Positions 47,815-59,399 of a stretch of 64,000 nucleotides of DNA are shown here, piece by piece; position 1 is the first letter of the stretch; every line of letters starts with the position of its first letter. A program made the translations under genes and the position numbers. This stretch comes from Oryzias latipes (lineage: Eukaryota > Chordata > Actinopteri > Beloniformes > Adrianichthyidae), in contig NC_019870.2 in the NCBI RefSeq assembly GCF_002234675.1, positions 3,182,985-3,246,984 on the forward strand. Reading direction: 5' to 3'. Below the pieces are notes generated by a model. That model ran no database searches. It saw nothing but the letters and a program-made list of their open reading frames with translations, and was not told where the DNA came from.

Positions 47815-48679
47815 CAGTGATTTTCAACCTTTTTTGAGCCACGGCACACTTCAACCTTGACAAAAATCCCGCGGCACACCGGCATTCAAAAAAAAAAAAA
47901 AAAAGGAGAAACTCGGTCTGTATTGATCTACAGTCCCTCCATGATCTCACATGCATTTTTGTGATAATTTTGGCAGAAAAAGCTGGAAGCTGTAGCTGTT
48001 TTATTTTTAAGATGTAATAAAAGTTAAGTTAAAATATTTAAAAACTGATTTGTGGTCGTTGTGGTTTCACGACGTTAAGAGGAGAGAGTCGCGCACCCAG
48101 ACCCTCACGCTGTCACCCAATGCATCATGGGAGATGTAGTTGAATAATCCGCCGAGCGCAGACAGACTAGCGTCTCTGAGCTTCATTGTTTTGTTCACTT
48201 GTTCCACGGTCTGACACCGGATTCTGTGGAAAGCTACACCGCTAAAGACGAGCTTTAGCTGGTATTTTTCTTAGAACTGAGCAACGTTTTCAGCAGAATT
48301 TAGAACAAGGAAGTGAAGACTGTAACCACATCTGATTGGTCAGGCTGATGACATGTGATTAAGAATCCAAGAATGATTGGTGGAGACAGTTAAAGGGGCG
48401 GGACTTTTCCTAACAGCTGAAGCTGCGGCTAAATCGCGGTACTATTCTTATCAAAATGTATTTCATAGAATTAAATAAACACAAAGAAAAAGTATTTTAT
48501 GATCTTTCATATTCCTAATTTCGTAGTGTTTTATCAGGGCCTGTTTGGATGAACAAAGAGCTGAATCCTGGAGATGGAAAATGTTGTTAAATCAGTTAAT
48601 GAGGGCAATTTCCCAAGGCACACTTGACCATCTCTCACGGCACACTAGTGTGCCGCGGCGCACTGGTTGAAAAACACTG
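47815..48679. mobile_element. hAT MITE (865 bp) with perfect 8-bp target duplication
   Basis: CTCTATGC at 47807-47814 is repeated at 48680-48687. The ends are CAGTGATTTTCAACC with GAGCCACGGCACAC, and on the other strand CAGTGTTTTTCAACCAGTGCGCCGCGGCACAC. The ORFs within are not transposase. A GCATCATGGGAGATGTAGT stretch at 48121-48140 is typical of such fish elements. Confidence 0.9.
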
Positions 48680-48739
48680 CTCTATGCTACTGTTCTCTGA
48701 ATAATTGTTTGTATGTATGTATAAGTGTTATACTAGACA

Positions 48740-49255
48740 CTTATTCAGTTGTGTTACATATGGTGTTCACACAGGTCTGTTGTTGCTAGCACTTGTACTA
48801 GCACTTGTATCTGCAGCTAGAACAGTGTGAAATGTTTAAACGGTGCAATTCTTGTGAACCTCCAGGCTTTTTCCTCCAACACTTGTCATGTAATTCCAGC
48901 CAGACACAAACCGCAAGTATTAATAATTTCTCCTTCATTATTGAGTTTCAAACGATTGGTACTTCTCCTTCATGATCAATTTAGGCACTTCGTGAATTAA
49001 AAAGGACGCCATCTACTGTATACGTCACTACCAAAGCCAATTCCCTGAGAGGTCAAAGTTCAACCGGTTAAACTTTCAGTGCACGTTTTGTACATAAAGC
49101 CCACAAATGGACTTAAAAACTTGCGTAGCAACGCGTGAACACAAGAATTTTGATCGTGGAAGCCTGAAACGCACATTTCCGTGTGTTTACACAAACTTTT
49201 GGTTGGAAGCAGTCGCTCGAAGACGCGTTTTTGAGCCTGGTGTGAGAGTAGCATT
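48740..49255. repeat. TIR element related to 54790-55325
   Basis: TAATTCCAGCCAGACACAAACCGC, TTTCTCCTTCAT, AAGTTCAACCGGTTAAAC, CGTTTTGTACATAAAGC and GAACACAAGAATTTTGATCG run parallel to 55020-55240. It ends GGTGTGAGAGTAGCA, which compares with GGTGTGAACGTGGCA at 55300-55314. Confidence 0.6.
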
Positions 49256-49496
49256 ATACTCAAGTGCGACTTACATACAATTTTATTTCTTATTTACTAT
49301 GCATATTTTGGTGTCTGTGAATTATACTCCTGAGCGACTTATAGTCCAAAAAATATGATAATTACCTTCTGACACATTGTCTCTGAAGGTGACTCTCTTT
49401 GGTTTGCGTCACCTAGTTTTTTAGCTCAAAGATCTGTCTGCATTTCCACTGTAGTGAACCACCATAAGAGTTAGTTAAATGCAAACCAATACCCCT

Positions 49497-49502
49497 TTTA
49501 TT
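49497..49502 (-). terminator. gcnt4: candidate polyadenylation signal of gcnt4
   Basis: AATAAA on the minus strand (TTTATT on plus), about 230 bases after the stop codon. It is the first canonical hexamer downstream of the ORF. If used, the 3'UTR is short and ends about 130 bases from the transposon nest. Confidence 0.45.
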
Positions 49503-49729
49503 CAGGCAAACCCAATTTTGCCAATTTGATCGTCCAAAACAAAGTGGACCATCCAAAGAAACAAACTCTGGACCACACTAGACCCTCAAAATACACCCAA
49601 AAAAACATAAAAATGACATCCAGTCCTTTTGGTTTTTTCAACCAAATGTAAAAATTTAAAACTTTTGAAAAATGTGCCAAAAACAGATAGAAAAAGCAGC
49701 TGGCTTACAGTTGTTTGCGATCAGTTCCT

Positions 49730-51034
49730 TTAAGTTGTACTCTTATGACAAGTTAAGGAAGTCCTTGTGAATAGAGATCTCTGCTTTTCTTCTAGCCTCT
49801 CTTCAAGGCACTGAATGAGGACGGGGTCCACTTTTGGTTCAAACTTATTGGCGAACCAGTGGCCGTAGTTGAGTAACCAGCGCAATTCACCACAACCATA
49901 AATACAAACGCTGCGAACATGTTCCCCGGTACACAGTGGGTATAGACTCCCCTCCAAATAGGACCACTTCACCAGCCTGGTCTTACTCATCAGATCTGTG
50001 ATATCTGGCTTTTCTCTGGCCACTTCCCCGGGAAAACCCGGCACCCGCACAAGTGTGGCCCAGAAGTGTTCGTCTGGGGAATATGTGTCCTTGGACCAGT
50101 CAAAGAAATCCATGGCAATGACAGAGGAGGTCATGTGTAGTATGAATTCTCGTGAAAGCACAAAGTAGGCATTCCCGATGAACATCTCTATGCCATGAGG
50201 TGGCGGACTTTTAGCCTGATCCGTTCTTACTGGCAGCTTTTGGTATTCAAAGCTGGCGTCCTTCAGCTCATGGTGGAAACTGAATCTATCCTTCTTGATA
50301 TTGGACGGTCGGCTCGTTTCTAACATGTTGGAGCCATTGAGCTTCCTTAGCTCTGACACCAGCTCCATGTTGGACTTGAGTGGGAAATCCTGGCCGCAAA
50401 GGTTGATGACGTATTTCCACTTGACCTCTGACTCCACAAGGTCATGAAGACAGTTGAGATCAGCTTGCAGTCGACTGATGCTGGCATAAAAGACAGACTC
50501 TCGCTTGCTGGCGATGAAGACGTTGGGCAGGCAGCGGGCCAAGCCCTCCATTGCGGCGGTAAACTGAGGCGTGGACTTCTGATCATAGTGTATACAGTAG
50601 ACATTGACAGGCGAGTATGTGGCCCTGAGCAGTCTTTCTACCATCCACGCATTTTTATGCACAACTAAGGAATAAGCCAGAGGAAAGTCTTTCTCTTGGT
50701 CTGAAAAACACACGTCATCATAGCCTCTAATTTTGATGAATGACGGGCAATTTTCGGTGAACTCTGCAAGACTTTCATCTGTGTCTTCTCTTTCTTTGTT
50801 CTTCCTGATGATAAGAGCTTTACCAATCTCCACTGGGTCCATGTCATAAACAGCTGAACAGTTAATGTGATACTTGTGGAACGGGAGGCTCTTCAAGACT
50901 TCTGGTTGGTCCGTGGGTTCAGGAATGTTGCTGTGCTTGATGTTGACCAACAGCAGAGCAATTATGGTCAGCAGGAGGAGGGATGGGATGAACCGGTTTC
51001 TTTTTAGGCGCTGCCATGACCGTCGTGCTTTCAT
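49730..51034 (-). CDS. gcnt4: beta-1,6-N-acetylglucosaminyltransferase, core 2 GlcNAc-transferase 4 type (434 aa)
   Basis: A glycosyltransferase family 14 enzyme that adds GlcNAc in beta-1,6 linkage to the GalNAc of core 1 O-glycans in the Golgi, making core 2 branches. It is a type II membrane protein: short basic tail, a signal anchor at about 14-31, a stem, then the catalytic domain from about 115. Family blocks are [11 protein letters not shown] (117), YCIHYDQKS (146), RLQADLNCL (188), [13 protein letters not shown] (210), [10 protein letters not shown] (285), [13 protein letters not shown] (316-328; Glu322 is at the catalytic Glu position), RLVKW (353) and RSVCIYG (374). Family cysteines are present (59, 96, 147, 168, 195, 213, 368, 377, 409), with sequons at Asn58 and Asn233. 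The C-terminal [14 protein letters not shown] and overall wording favour GCNT4 over GCNT1 or GCNT3. The whole ORF is in one exon, as usual for GCNT1/3/4. The start ATG lies one base after a splice acceptor (51036). Fish have several gcnt4 copies; which paralogue this is cannot be said. Confidence 0.93.
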   Translation of the reverse strand: MKARRSWQRLKRNRFIPSLLLLTIIALLLVNIKHSNIPEPTDQPEVLKSLPFHKYHINCSAVYDMDPVEIGKALIIRKNKEREDTDESLAEFTENCPSFIKIRGYDDVCFSDQEKDFPLAYSLVVHKNAWMVERLLRATYSPVNVYCIHYDQKSTPQFTAAMEGLARCLPNVFIASKRESVFYASISRLQADLNCLHDLVESEVKWKYVINLCGQDFPLKSNMELVSELRKLNGSNMLETSRPSNIKKDRFSFHHELKDASFEYQKLPVRTDQAKSPPPHGIEMFIGNAYFVLSREFILHMTSSVIAMDFFDWSKDTYSPDEHFWATLVRVPGFPGEVAREKPDITDLMSKTRLVKWSYLEGSLYPLCTGEHVRSVCIYGCGELRWLLNYGHWFANKFEPKVDPVLIQCLEERLEEKQRSLFTRTSLTCHKSTT

Positions 51035-51036
51035 TC

Positions 51037-52984
51037 TGCAGCAAGAGAGAAGGTGGTTTAAGAGAACTGAAACTTAGCTGTGCACAGCCAATGTCCACCA
51101 ATAAATAAACCCCTTTCCTTGATCTTTACGACTCATAAAACAAACTTTTAACAAAACATCAATAAACTTGAAACCTGGTCAGATTAATGCTTACAATGTA
51201 GCGTCTGCCAAATAACTAAACAAGCTGAAGACCAAAAGGAGAAACCTGAGGATTAAGATTTAGTAATATGAGAAAAAAAGCAAAGAGCCGAATGACAAAT
51301 CACAACTAATTTATTAACCTCTACTAGAAATGGATGTGCTATAGAAACGTGTCATTTTACCTGTAAAAATGCTTTATTTTTTGGTTGATTCCAATTAGAG
51401 ATTTTTAAATGAATGACCGATTGTGGTATTTGTATGATTTATTGCAATTTTAGATGATCAACTTTGTCCTTTGTTTGACACACATGAATAAATACACAAT
51501 GCACTTTTCATGTGCTATTTATTATACGTAGTACGTCATGTGTAGTATGAACTTTCAGGGAAACACATTTATTTTAGTCCTACGTTCTACCAGGAAAATT
51601 GTTGCACGTACCAAGAAGCACTGCTATAATTTTATAGTTCTTGTGACATTTACAGTAAGGATCTGTCTATCTCTCTATAAAACAAAAAATGATTACAGAT
51701 TTTTCCTCAAAAAAAAGTTTTTATCTGATAGAAAAAAAATATTTTATGCGATCTTATCACCGATATGGCTTTCAAAATAAAAAACAAGTTGGATTAACTC
51801 TAGATGACGAATGACACCTAAAAAAGGGTTTTAACAAGAAACCCAAGAATTTAAAGGTGACAAACGTTAAAATTTAATATACGAAGGATTATGCCCCCCA
51901 CCCCCCCACAGTATATAAATGTTAACAGTTTTTCTAAAGGACAAAAATATAGACGTGAAGCTTTAATTACAGGCAGGACTTTGGTTTGTTTTAAATGTTC
52001 AAATTATCTGTCATTTGGAGGTTTGCACCACAAAAACAGTCAATTTTGTCATGAACTCCTGCTATAAGGTTTGCTTAAATGCAAGCAGAGAATGCAGCCG
52101 AAACTCTGAAGGTAAAGTCATTTTATGAAAAAGTTAAAAGATAAGTGAAAATCTGACCAAGGACTCAGAGAAAAGTCTCTGTAAAAGCTGAAAACGAGAT
52201 CTGGTTTAGTAGTTAGAACATGGTAAAAAACACTTCTTCCACAAAAAGATACTGTTTCAGGAAATAGACGCAGATTATTTACTAATAGAAAAAAACAAGC
52301 TCATGTAAGGAGGAAGTTTGTGCATTTCTCTCTCAGTGGGGTGAACTTTTGGAATAACACGAAGGAAAATATCAAAATGGGAAAAGATCTTTAACAATTA
52401 CAAACAAAATCATGGAAGTGTATACATCAGAAAACGAGTAGCCTAACGGGACAAATGTAACATGATTTCATGACTTTGTTTTGGTACTTTGATGCTTTGT
52501 TATTTCATTCTTCTGTGTCTACATGAATAATTACGTGTTCAGCATGTAAAAGTGATTGAAGTCATTTAAGTCAGATTTTCTACCAACACAGTTTTCGAGC
52601 AATGTATCACTTTCTGGTTATTTAACTATTTTGTTTAAATATAAAAAGGAAATCAAATCAAATCAAACCTCCAGATTTCAAAATTAAACGATTTCCCCTT
52701 CCTTTTAAAGTCCTTTGTTTTGACAACACAAATGTGTGTAAAGTTAATAAGAGTATTAAGACAACTGTAACTTTATGTGGCCTAGTAGTAGTTTTATTAC
52801 ATTTTTACTAAAAGTTACACGTTTTAGTTCACTACTCGTTACTTACCTCCTCTGATGATCAGATTAATATATTTTACAAAAATAAATCTTCAGCTTTGTA
52901 TGTTCCGCAAACTTTTGTAAAAATCACTATCGATTTTTAAATGATAAAATACTTTTTTTTTAATTGGAAAAGTTTAACGCTTAC
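51037..52984 (-). other. gcnt4: gcnt4 intron 1 (in the 5'UTR)
   Basis: On the minus strand the donor AGAGAG|GTAAGC is at 52985/52984 and the acceptor CTCTCTTGCTGCAG ends at 51036. Both are near consensus. The 1.95-kb intron is AT-rich and I see no clear repeat, exon or coding block in it. Confidence 0.6.
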
Positions 52985-53280
52985 CTCTCTGCGCTCGTGC
53001 GTCTTTTCCAGACGCCTCGCGCTCCGACTCATCAAGCCACCTTGAAAGTTTTGACGCGGTAGATTTCACTTTTCCTCTCGGGCGATCATCCCTCCCCCTC
53101 TGATAAGCGAAGCCGTGTGATGATGATTAGACTGCGAGGTTCGGGAGTCACAACCGAGACCTTCATGCTCCGTGACGCTCAGCCTCAAAGGTGGAGCCGA
53201 CGGCCCGGATCCAGTTCGGACGGTTCCGAAAGCCGCGCCATCTGAGCCAGAATGACCCCAGCTCCGACGGTCTGACGACA
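52985..53280 (-). other. gcnt4: probable non-coding first exon and 5' flank of gcnt4
   Basis: A GC- and CpG-rich stretch upstream (minus orientation) of a strong splice donor (AGAGAG|GTAAGC). The start site is not defined; the right border given is only where the GC-rich block begins to fade. The minus ORF at 53066-53281 is not convincing as coding, since the gcnt4 ORF already has its signal anchor in exon 2. Confidence 0.5.
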
Positions 53281-53480
53281 AGGACGGCGCAAAAAAGAAA
53301 AGAAAAAAAGCAACCCGGAAAGGGGGAGGGATTTCCTAGACTGGTTGAAATTTACTCAGAAAAGCTGCTCCCGGTTTTGCGCGCCGCTCCAAAGTCCTTA
53401 AATGTAAGAGGAGCAGAACCACTCCTCTAAAGGTGGAGAGAGGAGTGGTCCTGCGCTCTGAGGCGCGAAGAATCACCAAG
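53281..53480 (-). promoter_or_regulatory. gcnt4: gcnt4 promoter candidate with 18-20 bp inverted repeat
   Basis: A CpG-rich stretch with no TATA box. GAGCAGAACCACTCCTCT (53411-53428) pairs with AGAGGAGTGGTCCTGCGCTC (53439-53458) over a 10-base loop. The position upstream of the first exon suggests promoter DNA; function is inferred. Confidence 0.4.
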
Positions 53481-54785
53481 TAAAAGCAGTCAGATCAGGA
53501 AATCTGACTTAAACAAAGAAAGAAAAAAGCTGTTACCCAGACTTTGTAGCAGACAGGATGATGAGGAAGGACGTGTGCTTTTTTTTTAAAGCTGACCCTG
53601 CAAACTGTTAAGTTTAGATCCCCTGGGATGTAACTGAAATAAACTTTAATGTCCTCTTTGTCTCTGCTGACAAAAACCCAGAGCTTGTGAGGGAGGTGAC
53701 GCTGACACGCATGAAAGTTCCGACACAGAGCGGAACAAAATGACTTTATCTCACTAAATCTCCAGCCAGAGAGGACTTTTTCATCTGATAACATGTGGAA
53801 CCAACCACAACTCTTGTCTTTGTCAAACCTAAAACAACAACGACCGGTTATAGTCAGAGATGTCACGATAACTCACAGCAGAGTCTCTGGGACGTCCTGA
53901 TGTGGTCCTGTGGCGTTCTGGTGAGAGCTCTGGCTGAAGATGAAAGGTCGGGTCAAAGCTCCCGATAGTGATGCAGGCCTGCATGACTTCTTCTTTGATT
54001 TATACAGAACACACAGTAAAGAACAATGGACTGCACATCAATTTTCAAGGCCAGGGCGGGTTACAAAAGCAGAAAACAACAAAAGACGATTTATAGGTTG
54101 TAACTGCTTTTTGTTTGCACCAGAAGAAAGTGTATAAATAATGTCCAATTTGGGCAGTTCATTCAAAGACATATGCAGTTTTCTTGCTATGTTTTATGAA
54201 TATAATATTTTGTTAATATAATCAAGTGATTCGTCAGATAGCACTGTGAAGATCATGACAAAATCCAACAGGTTGTCACTAAATTGTTCTTGCTGTACTT
54301 CAGTATCACTAATCGCTTATCAGTAGCTATTCAGTGGCAGAAAACAAAATACGTAAAAAATTGATTGAAAAGAGAGAATAGAAGAAGCAAGAAGGCAAAA
54401 CAGATTTTTTTTTTTCTGGTGGGGGTTTTGGTCGTCCATCATTAAATAAACGAAAAAGTCACATTAAAGGAGCCTCTTTGGGGGAAATGTCACTAAGACA
54501 TAATTGTATTTATTATTTGTCCCATGTACATAACTCAAAAACAATGAAATGACCCCACACCCACCAATCTGGGCTTTGTCATCCTGTCTCAACTCTGGTT
54601 ACGCCCTCATGTCGTAAAGGTAATGCTATTGTACGATGCCCGTAAGTCAAACTCAAGATGTTGGTAAGAGTCCAGCTCCTTACCGACTGTGCGCAAACGC
54701 TTTGCACACAGGATGTGAAGGTGATACTGTGTGATTGTCTACAAGATGCACACACAAACTACCCTCTGATTGTTTCACTTCCTCA
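53481..54785. other. intergenic sequence, little identified
   Basis: No recognisable repeat or exon. The 123-residue minus ORF at 53495-53866 and the plus ORF at 53940-54137 have no family resemblance. Confidence 0.4.
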
Positions 54786-54789
54786 TTTC

Positions 54790-55325
54790 TAATGCCACAT
54801 ACACACTGGGCATGTGCGGCACGTTCAAGAACGCGCTGAATGGAGATTCTCTGACAGGCTTTTAGCATAGGGTGTTGACACTGGACTACCTGATACTAAC
54901 GCATGTTTGTTGGAAGGTTTGGTACAAACTGTCAAAGCAGTGCAGATCTTGTGAATCTTGCTGCTGGCTTTTTCTTTCCCAGCTCTATTCAGATAATATG
55001 TAAGACTTGGTGTCACGTAACTCCAGCCGGGCATAAATCACAATTATTAATTTCTCCTTCATGATCAATTTTGGCATTTCTGTGAATTCAAATAGGGCGC
55101 TACCCCAACGTTACCACCACATTTGTCAAAGTTCAACTGGTTTAACTCTCAACGCCTGTTGAATGGTCGCACATTTTGTATGTAGAGCACACAAACGTAC
55201 TTGAAAACGTTCATAGCGACATGTGAACGCAAGAGGTTTGAGCACAGAAACCTGAAACGTGCGTTTATATAGACCTTTTACTGGTGGTGGTTGCTGACCC
55301 CCGGTGTGAACGTGGCATCACAGCC
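54790..55325. mobile_element. non-autonomous TIR element (TGCCACnTnCACACnGGG ends)
   Basis: The left end AATGCCACATACACACTGGGC and the complement of the right end, GATGCCACGTTCACACCGGGG, are clear inverted repeats. The interior is shared with 48740-49255, and 62228-62325 is a fragment of its left part (CACCCCGGGCATATGACGC, GCTTTTAGCACACGGTGTTC). No ORF of transposase type; the superfamily is undetermined. Confidence 0.65.
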
Positions 55326-55449
55326 AGGCGGGGTGCAAGAGCTGCACGAGGAGCGTGCACCTTTCACCTCAACAGCACTAGTTAGGGTTAGAGTGGGTTG
55401 AAAAAATGATTGTGCCTGCGTCTGAGCCACTTCAACCTTACCTGCCCTC

Positions 55450-56215
55450 GTGTGTTGCCTACGACCTGTTGTTCGCAGCAGTTTAATTCTGGACTTAGAC
55501 CTTTGTTGGAGTGGAAGGCGGTCTATCGTCAGGAAGATTTGTTCTCGAGTTGTCCCTCAAACTTCTGAATATTTGAGAAATGAGGAAGGTTTCCTGGATA
55601 AGAAACGAAATAACTGTAAAAGGAAAGTTTAATAAGCTTTACGGTTTGCAGACTATTGGACGTTGTCATTGATTGTGTTCTGTTCATGAAGATAATAAAG
55701 CTTTAGGGTTCATAGTGGTCTCTAGCTATTTCACGGTTCACCTTTTGTGGGTTATAGAACGTAAATCTTGCGATTTATGTGGGGATGCTTTAAAAAATAG
55801 CTTACTGGAGATAAATAGGTGTGTCAAGGTCTGGTTTGGACAAAGTGTCTTGGATCGTCCTAATGGTATTGAGGCGGGAAAAGGCTGCAATACTTTTATT
55901 GTGACCCTTAAAGTTGAAATCAGAGTCCATAATTACACCTGGACTTTCAAATTGTTTTCTGGGTTAAAAAAGATGAGAAAAAAAGGTAAATCAGGTTGCT
56001 GATTAATCAAATTTGCATAGCAGTTTATAAATATAAAAGGGTTTTGACAAAAGTGGCATTTAAAAGGAGACGCAGAGAAATACAATGGCTGGTTAATGAC
56101 AAGAACATTCCAAGAATCAGAATAAATAATGGAGGTGGGAATCTTCCCAGAACCCTGATTAGCAACAGTTCTCTGAAAAATGAAGAGACGTAGGAGGCAA
56201 ATCCAGGAGACGCCA
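55450..56215 (+). other. stretch with several plus-strand ORFs, product unknown
   Basis: ORFs at 55450-55632, 55673-56002 (109 codons) and 55996-56193 follow one another on the plus strand and are less AT-biased than neighbours. The middle one has six cysteines and a basic end (GLKKMRKKGKSGC), and AAAG|GTAAAT near its 3' end would make a fair splice donor. I do not recognise any domain. It may be a decayed retroelement ORF or chance. Confidence 0.2.
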
Positions 56216-56449
56216 TGGATGGAAACTAAATAATGTATTGAATAAACTCAAATATGAATGAATAGCTAACTATTTTTAACATGAAAACCCAAAAAGGAAT
56301 AAAAAAAAATTAAAAAAATGTTTTAAAAATTACTTAACATCAACTTTAAACTATTTCCAGATCAACTTCAAAATAACCGTCTCTAATACATTAGAGACTT
56401 TAAGGAAAGCTAAAGGAAACCTGGTGTTGTTTTAACAAGAGGAAGCTCT

Positions 56450-56555
56450 GAACCACACACACACACATACAAATAAACACACGCATACAAAAGAACAAAC
56501 ACGCAAATGCAAAAATGCATAACACTTACAAACACACACACACACACACACATAC
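56450..56555. repeat. (CA)n-rich microsatellite region
   Basis: ACACAC tracts at about 56452-56468 and 56531-56552, with imperfect CA/CAAA repeats between them. The cysteine-rich minus ORF over it (56410-56649) is an artefact. Confidence 0.75.
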
Positions 56556-56559
56556 ACAA

Positions 56560-57880
56560 ACACGTACACGGACGCACATTGAGACCCAGTACAGTAAATA
56601 TGAAAACTGTTGCTAAGAGGTTTTCCTGCAGATTCATCTCGTCTTCCATCTGTTGATTATAAAGACGTTTTTAGAGAGACGCCCTGCAGACGTGAAAGCT
56701 GTCTGCAAACATCACTCTGTAGACAAAGATTAAAAATAATCTAAAACACATTGAGAAATAAATATCGGTCGCACGTGAAGTTTTATGAATCTGCACAAAC
56801 TTGTTCATGAATTCATGAATATGAGCATGTTTGTGTTGCACTTCCTTCATTTACTTCTGCACACTATGTAACTTATTACTTTTTTCATTGCAGCTTTTTT
56901 ACAATTGTTTACGCTCTAAGATAAAAATCTCCACACAATTTTTCAAAATTCGAAATCAAGATTTGCAAAGCGTTACACACAATGTCTGCGTCACTTTTTT
57001 GGTAAAACATTGCCCACAGGGATTTGAGAAACAAGACAAACCTTTCAACATTTCAGACACTGATAAGGATTGGGAGGTTACAAAGCCCCGGAGTGCCAAC
57101 GACCACACAAATGAAACTCACATCCACAAGGTGTGGAAACACACGTGTGCTAATTAGAACACGCAGCACTCAGGTAGGTGTGCTGTAAAAGGCAGCAGGT
57201 GAGTTCGGGCCAAATATCTAGCACATGCTATTTTCTAAAAAAAAAAAACATGTTTTCTTTTTACAATTGTGTGTTTTATTTATTACCACAGTGTGAAACT
57301 GTCTGCAAAAGTGTCTGATCATTGAGGACTGTGCTGGTTTAAAGAAAACTAACGGCATTTTCACAGATATCTGTATATGTTTTGACTGAAATGTGTCATT
57401 TTTCAAACAATCTGGGAATTCTGCAATTTTAGTGTTCTGTTTGGATAATCGTGATTATATATTTTTATAAATGGAACCCGGTTGTCGAAATTGCGTGTAA
57501 ACAATTGAAATGAACTCTAATGCATCAGCAGTATTTCCCCTTCTTGTTAAATGCCCCACCCAGCTGACTTTAGTGATCTGAAAGCCAAACCAGACTTTGG
57601 GTTCAAATGTGCTCAACTGGTGTGTGCAGCCATGCAGACCTCCCAGATCTTTATACAGAACAGACATTCAGTTAGTGCCTGACTGCACAGTGTCAGTGTT
57701 TTTTTGTGTTTATTACTGTATTGTTTTTATGGAAACTAAATATTTTCTTTTCTTCTGAACAAATAAAAAACAGAAAAACAAACTCAATCCAATCGGAAAG
57801 TCCAAGTGACTTTTAAGAGACTGTAGGCCTTTGTCTCCCCCGGCCTTACAGGTGGATTCAGGTCATTGTTTTCTTACTGA
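56560..57880. other. intergenic sequence, nothing identified
   Basis: AT-rich, with one 108-codon plus ORF (56831-57157) that has no recognisable family. Confidence 0.45.
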
Positions 57881-57890
57881 AAGATAGATA

Positions 57891-57934
<44 letters not shown>

Positions 57935-57936
57935 TG
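57891..57936. repeat. (GATT)n microsatellite
   Basis: Eleven or so GATT units, forming the 3' tail of the minus-strand LINE fragment to its right. Confidence 0.85.
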
Positions 57937-58480
57937 ATTTATTTAAGTGTCATGCACTAATGTGCCCAGCCCACACAGGCTTATATGACACGGAAAAACA
58001 AAATACACAATACATAAAGATACATCCCCATCACAAAAAAAATCCAATAACCCCCCTAATCAGAGTCTAACAGAATACAAAGTGTCCATTCTTATTGTCC
58101 ATGCCTTTGACACAAAATTTGCCAAACAAAAGATTTCATTTTCAAAAACCAACGTAAAATTTTGTCTTCAGATAACCAAAACAAATCAGGACATTTCTTT
58201 TCCATGACGTCATACATACAAAGTCTCTGTTTTTCATACAAAGGACAATAAAACAAAAAATGAAATTCACAGACCTCACAGAGTCTTTCCTCCTCAGGAA
58301 TGCCTTTAAAGCCTGTTCCACCTGTAGGGGGAGCACTCCTGCTCTCAGTTGAGCACATAAGGATCTTTGTCCTCTTTTCAAGTTATATGTAACATATGGC
58401 TCAGCCGAAAATGTGTCCTTAATTTGCAAATAACTTTGTAATTTTGGTTGTTGAAGCAGTTTCATTTTCCAGTCTTTTTC
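57891..58480 (-). pseudogene. LINE 3' end: frameshifted ORF2 C-terminus, 3'UTR and (AATC)n tail
   Basis: On the minus strand the 58465-58330 part reads YNLKRGQRSLCAQLRAGVLPLQVE. After a frame change, 58325-58092 reads GFKGIPEEERLCEVC...EFHFLFYCPLYEKQR. The CxxC...HFLxxCPxY block is a zinc-knuckle-like motif near the C-terminus of several fish and invertebrate LINE proteins. About 155 bases of 3'UTR follow, then (AATC)n, seen as (GATT)n on plus at 57891-57935. That is the tail of the element. The RT is absent (5' truncation) and the frameshift at about 58325 shows it is dead. The clade is not assigned. Confidence 0.7.
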
Positions 58481-58584
58481 ATAATAACCAACTAAAGTTT
58501 CCTTAACTATTCCTTAAGATAGAACTGAAACAAACATATTATGGTGATAATAGCGTGAAAGCAAATGATAATTACATAACTCTA

Positions 58585-59176
58585 ACACTGTGTATAATTC
58601 ATTTACAGGGCCTGAAAGACGTACATGATGTTGAGAAATCAGATTTATTTATTTCAAAGGGCTTTAAAAAAAGTGTTTGTAATCACTTCTCCATGTCTGG
58701 GTTCATGAAATCAGTCAGAGACTCTCCCAGTCCAGCGAGGTTCACCCCTGCAGCAGGAGCTGCGTCTGAATTATGGACGCTTTCAGCGATACTTCTGTGT
58801 CTCTGCGACCAAGGGGCTGGCCCGCATCAATCAAAGAGGGAAAAATAAGGCTAAAATTAGATGTTTTTATCGTTGTTCCAATGCAAATAAGTAAACTATC
58901 AGGAGTTCCGAAGGAGAAGGATCGGATTCCCCTCACGTTGATTTTGGACTCCACAAGCTGATCGTGTCATTGAACACGTCACAAGCCCAAAGCGGAGTCC
59001 CTGATAGGTTGATGCAACACGTCTTCTTCACCAAAGTTCAGATTTTTGACGTCTGGACATGCTGCTCCATGAAGCTCACACTTGACGGGTTTGACAATGT
59101 GCAAAGAAAACCAAAAAAAAACCAATCAATTTATCAACTGGAAAGCTGAAAACTTAACTAAAATTCAATGCTACTT
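58585..59176 (+). repeat. duplicate pair, longer copy with exon-like start
   Basis: Begins TGTATAATTCATTTACAGGGCCTGAAAGACG, a good acceptor-like CAG followed by an open frame (GLKDVHDVEKS). It ends TTTATCAACTGGAAAGCTG then AAAACTTAACTAAAATTCAATGC. The shorter copy at 59836-59962 has both ends but lacks about 470 bases of the interior. The ORF at 58555-58848 and the following open stretch to 58961 have no recognised family. It could be a transposon pair or a gene fragment duplicated in tandem. Confidence 0.5.
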
Positions 59177-59399
59177 GAATTTTTACTACAGGTGGATTCA
59201 GGCTGTCTGCATGTAAAAACGCTGTCAGACCTGTCTGAGGCACACAAGTGACCTGCAGGAAAAATCAAGGTTGTAGACTGCGGGTGAACCCGAACAGAGA
59301 AAAGGATCATACACGTTTTTCTACTGGCATGCTGCAGTGGACAAGTCGTATCAACACGTAAAACATACAGATAAGTAAGTGTGAAGTAGGTGAGATGCA

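Larger units (their letters stand above)
47467..49365. mobile_element. CGGAGTATAAGTCG-type element carrying two later insertions
   Basis: The left end TACCATATTTTTCAGGGTATAAT and the complement of the right end, TCATATTTTTTGGACTATAAGTCG, are terminal inverted repeats. GTGCGACTTATACTCAGG lies at 47560 and TATACTCCTGAGCGACTTATAG at 49322. Inside lie the hAT MITE at 47815-48679 and a further repeat at about 48740-49255, so this is the oldest layer of a nest. Confidence 0.55.

Noticed and set aside
50347..50604. Overlapping ORFs within gcnt4
   Set aside because: Shadow frames of the 434-codon glycosyltransferase.
56410..56649. Cysteine-rich small secreted protein on the minus strand
   Set aside because: It is a (CA)n microsatellite read as CVCVCV.
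57891..57936. CRISPR-like or satellite array
   Set aside because: It is a simple 4-base microsatellite forming a LINE tail. No spacer-repeat structure was seen anywhere in this eukaryotic window.
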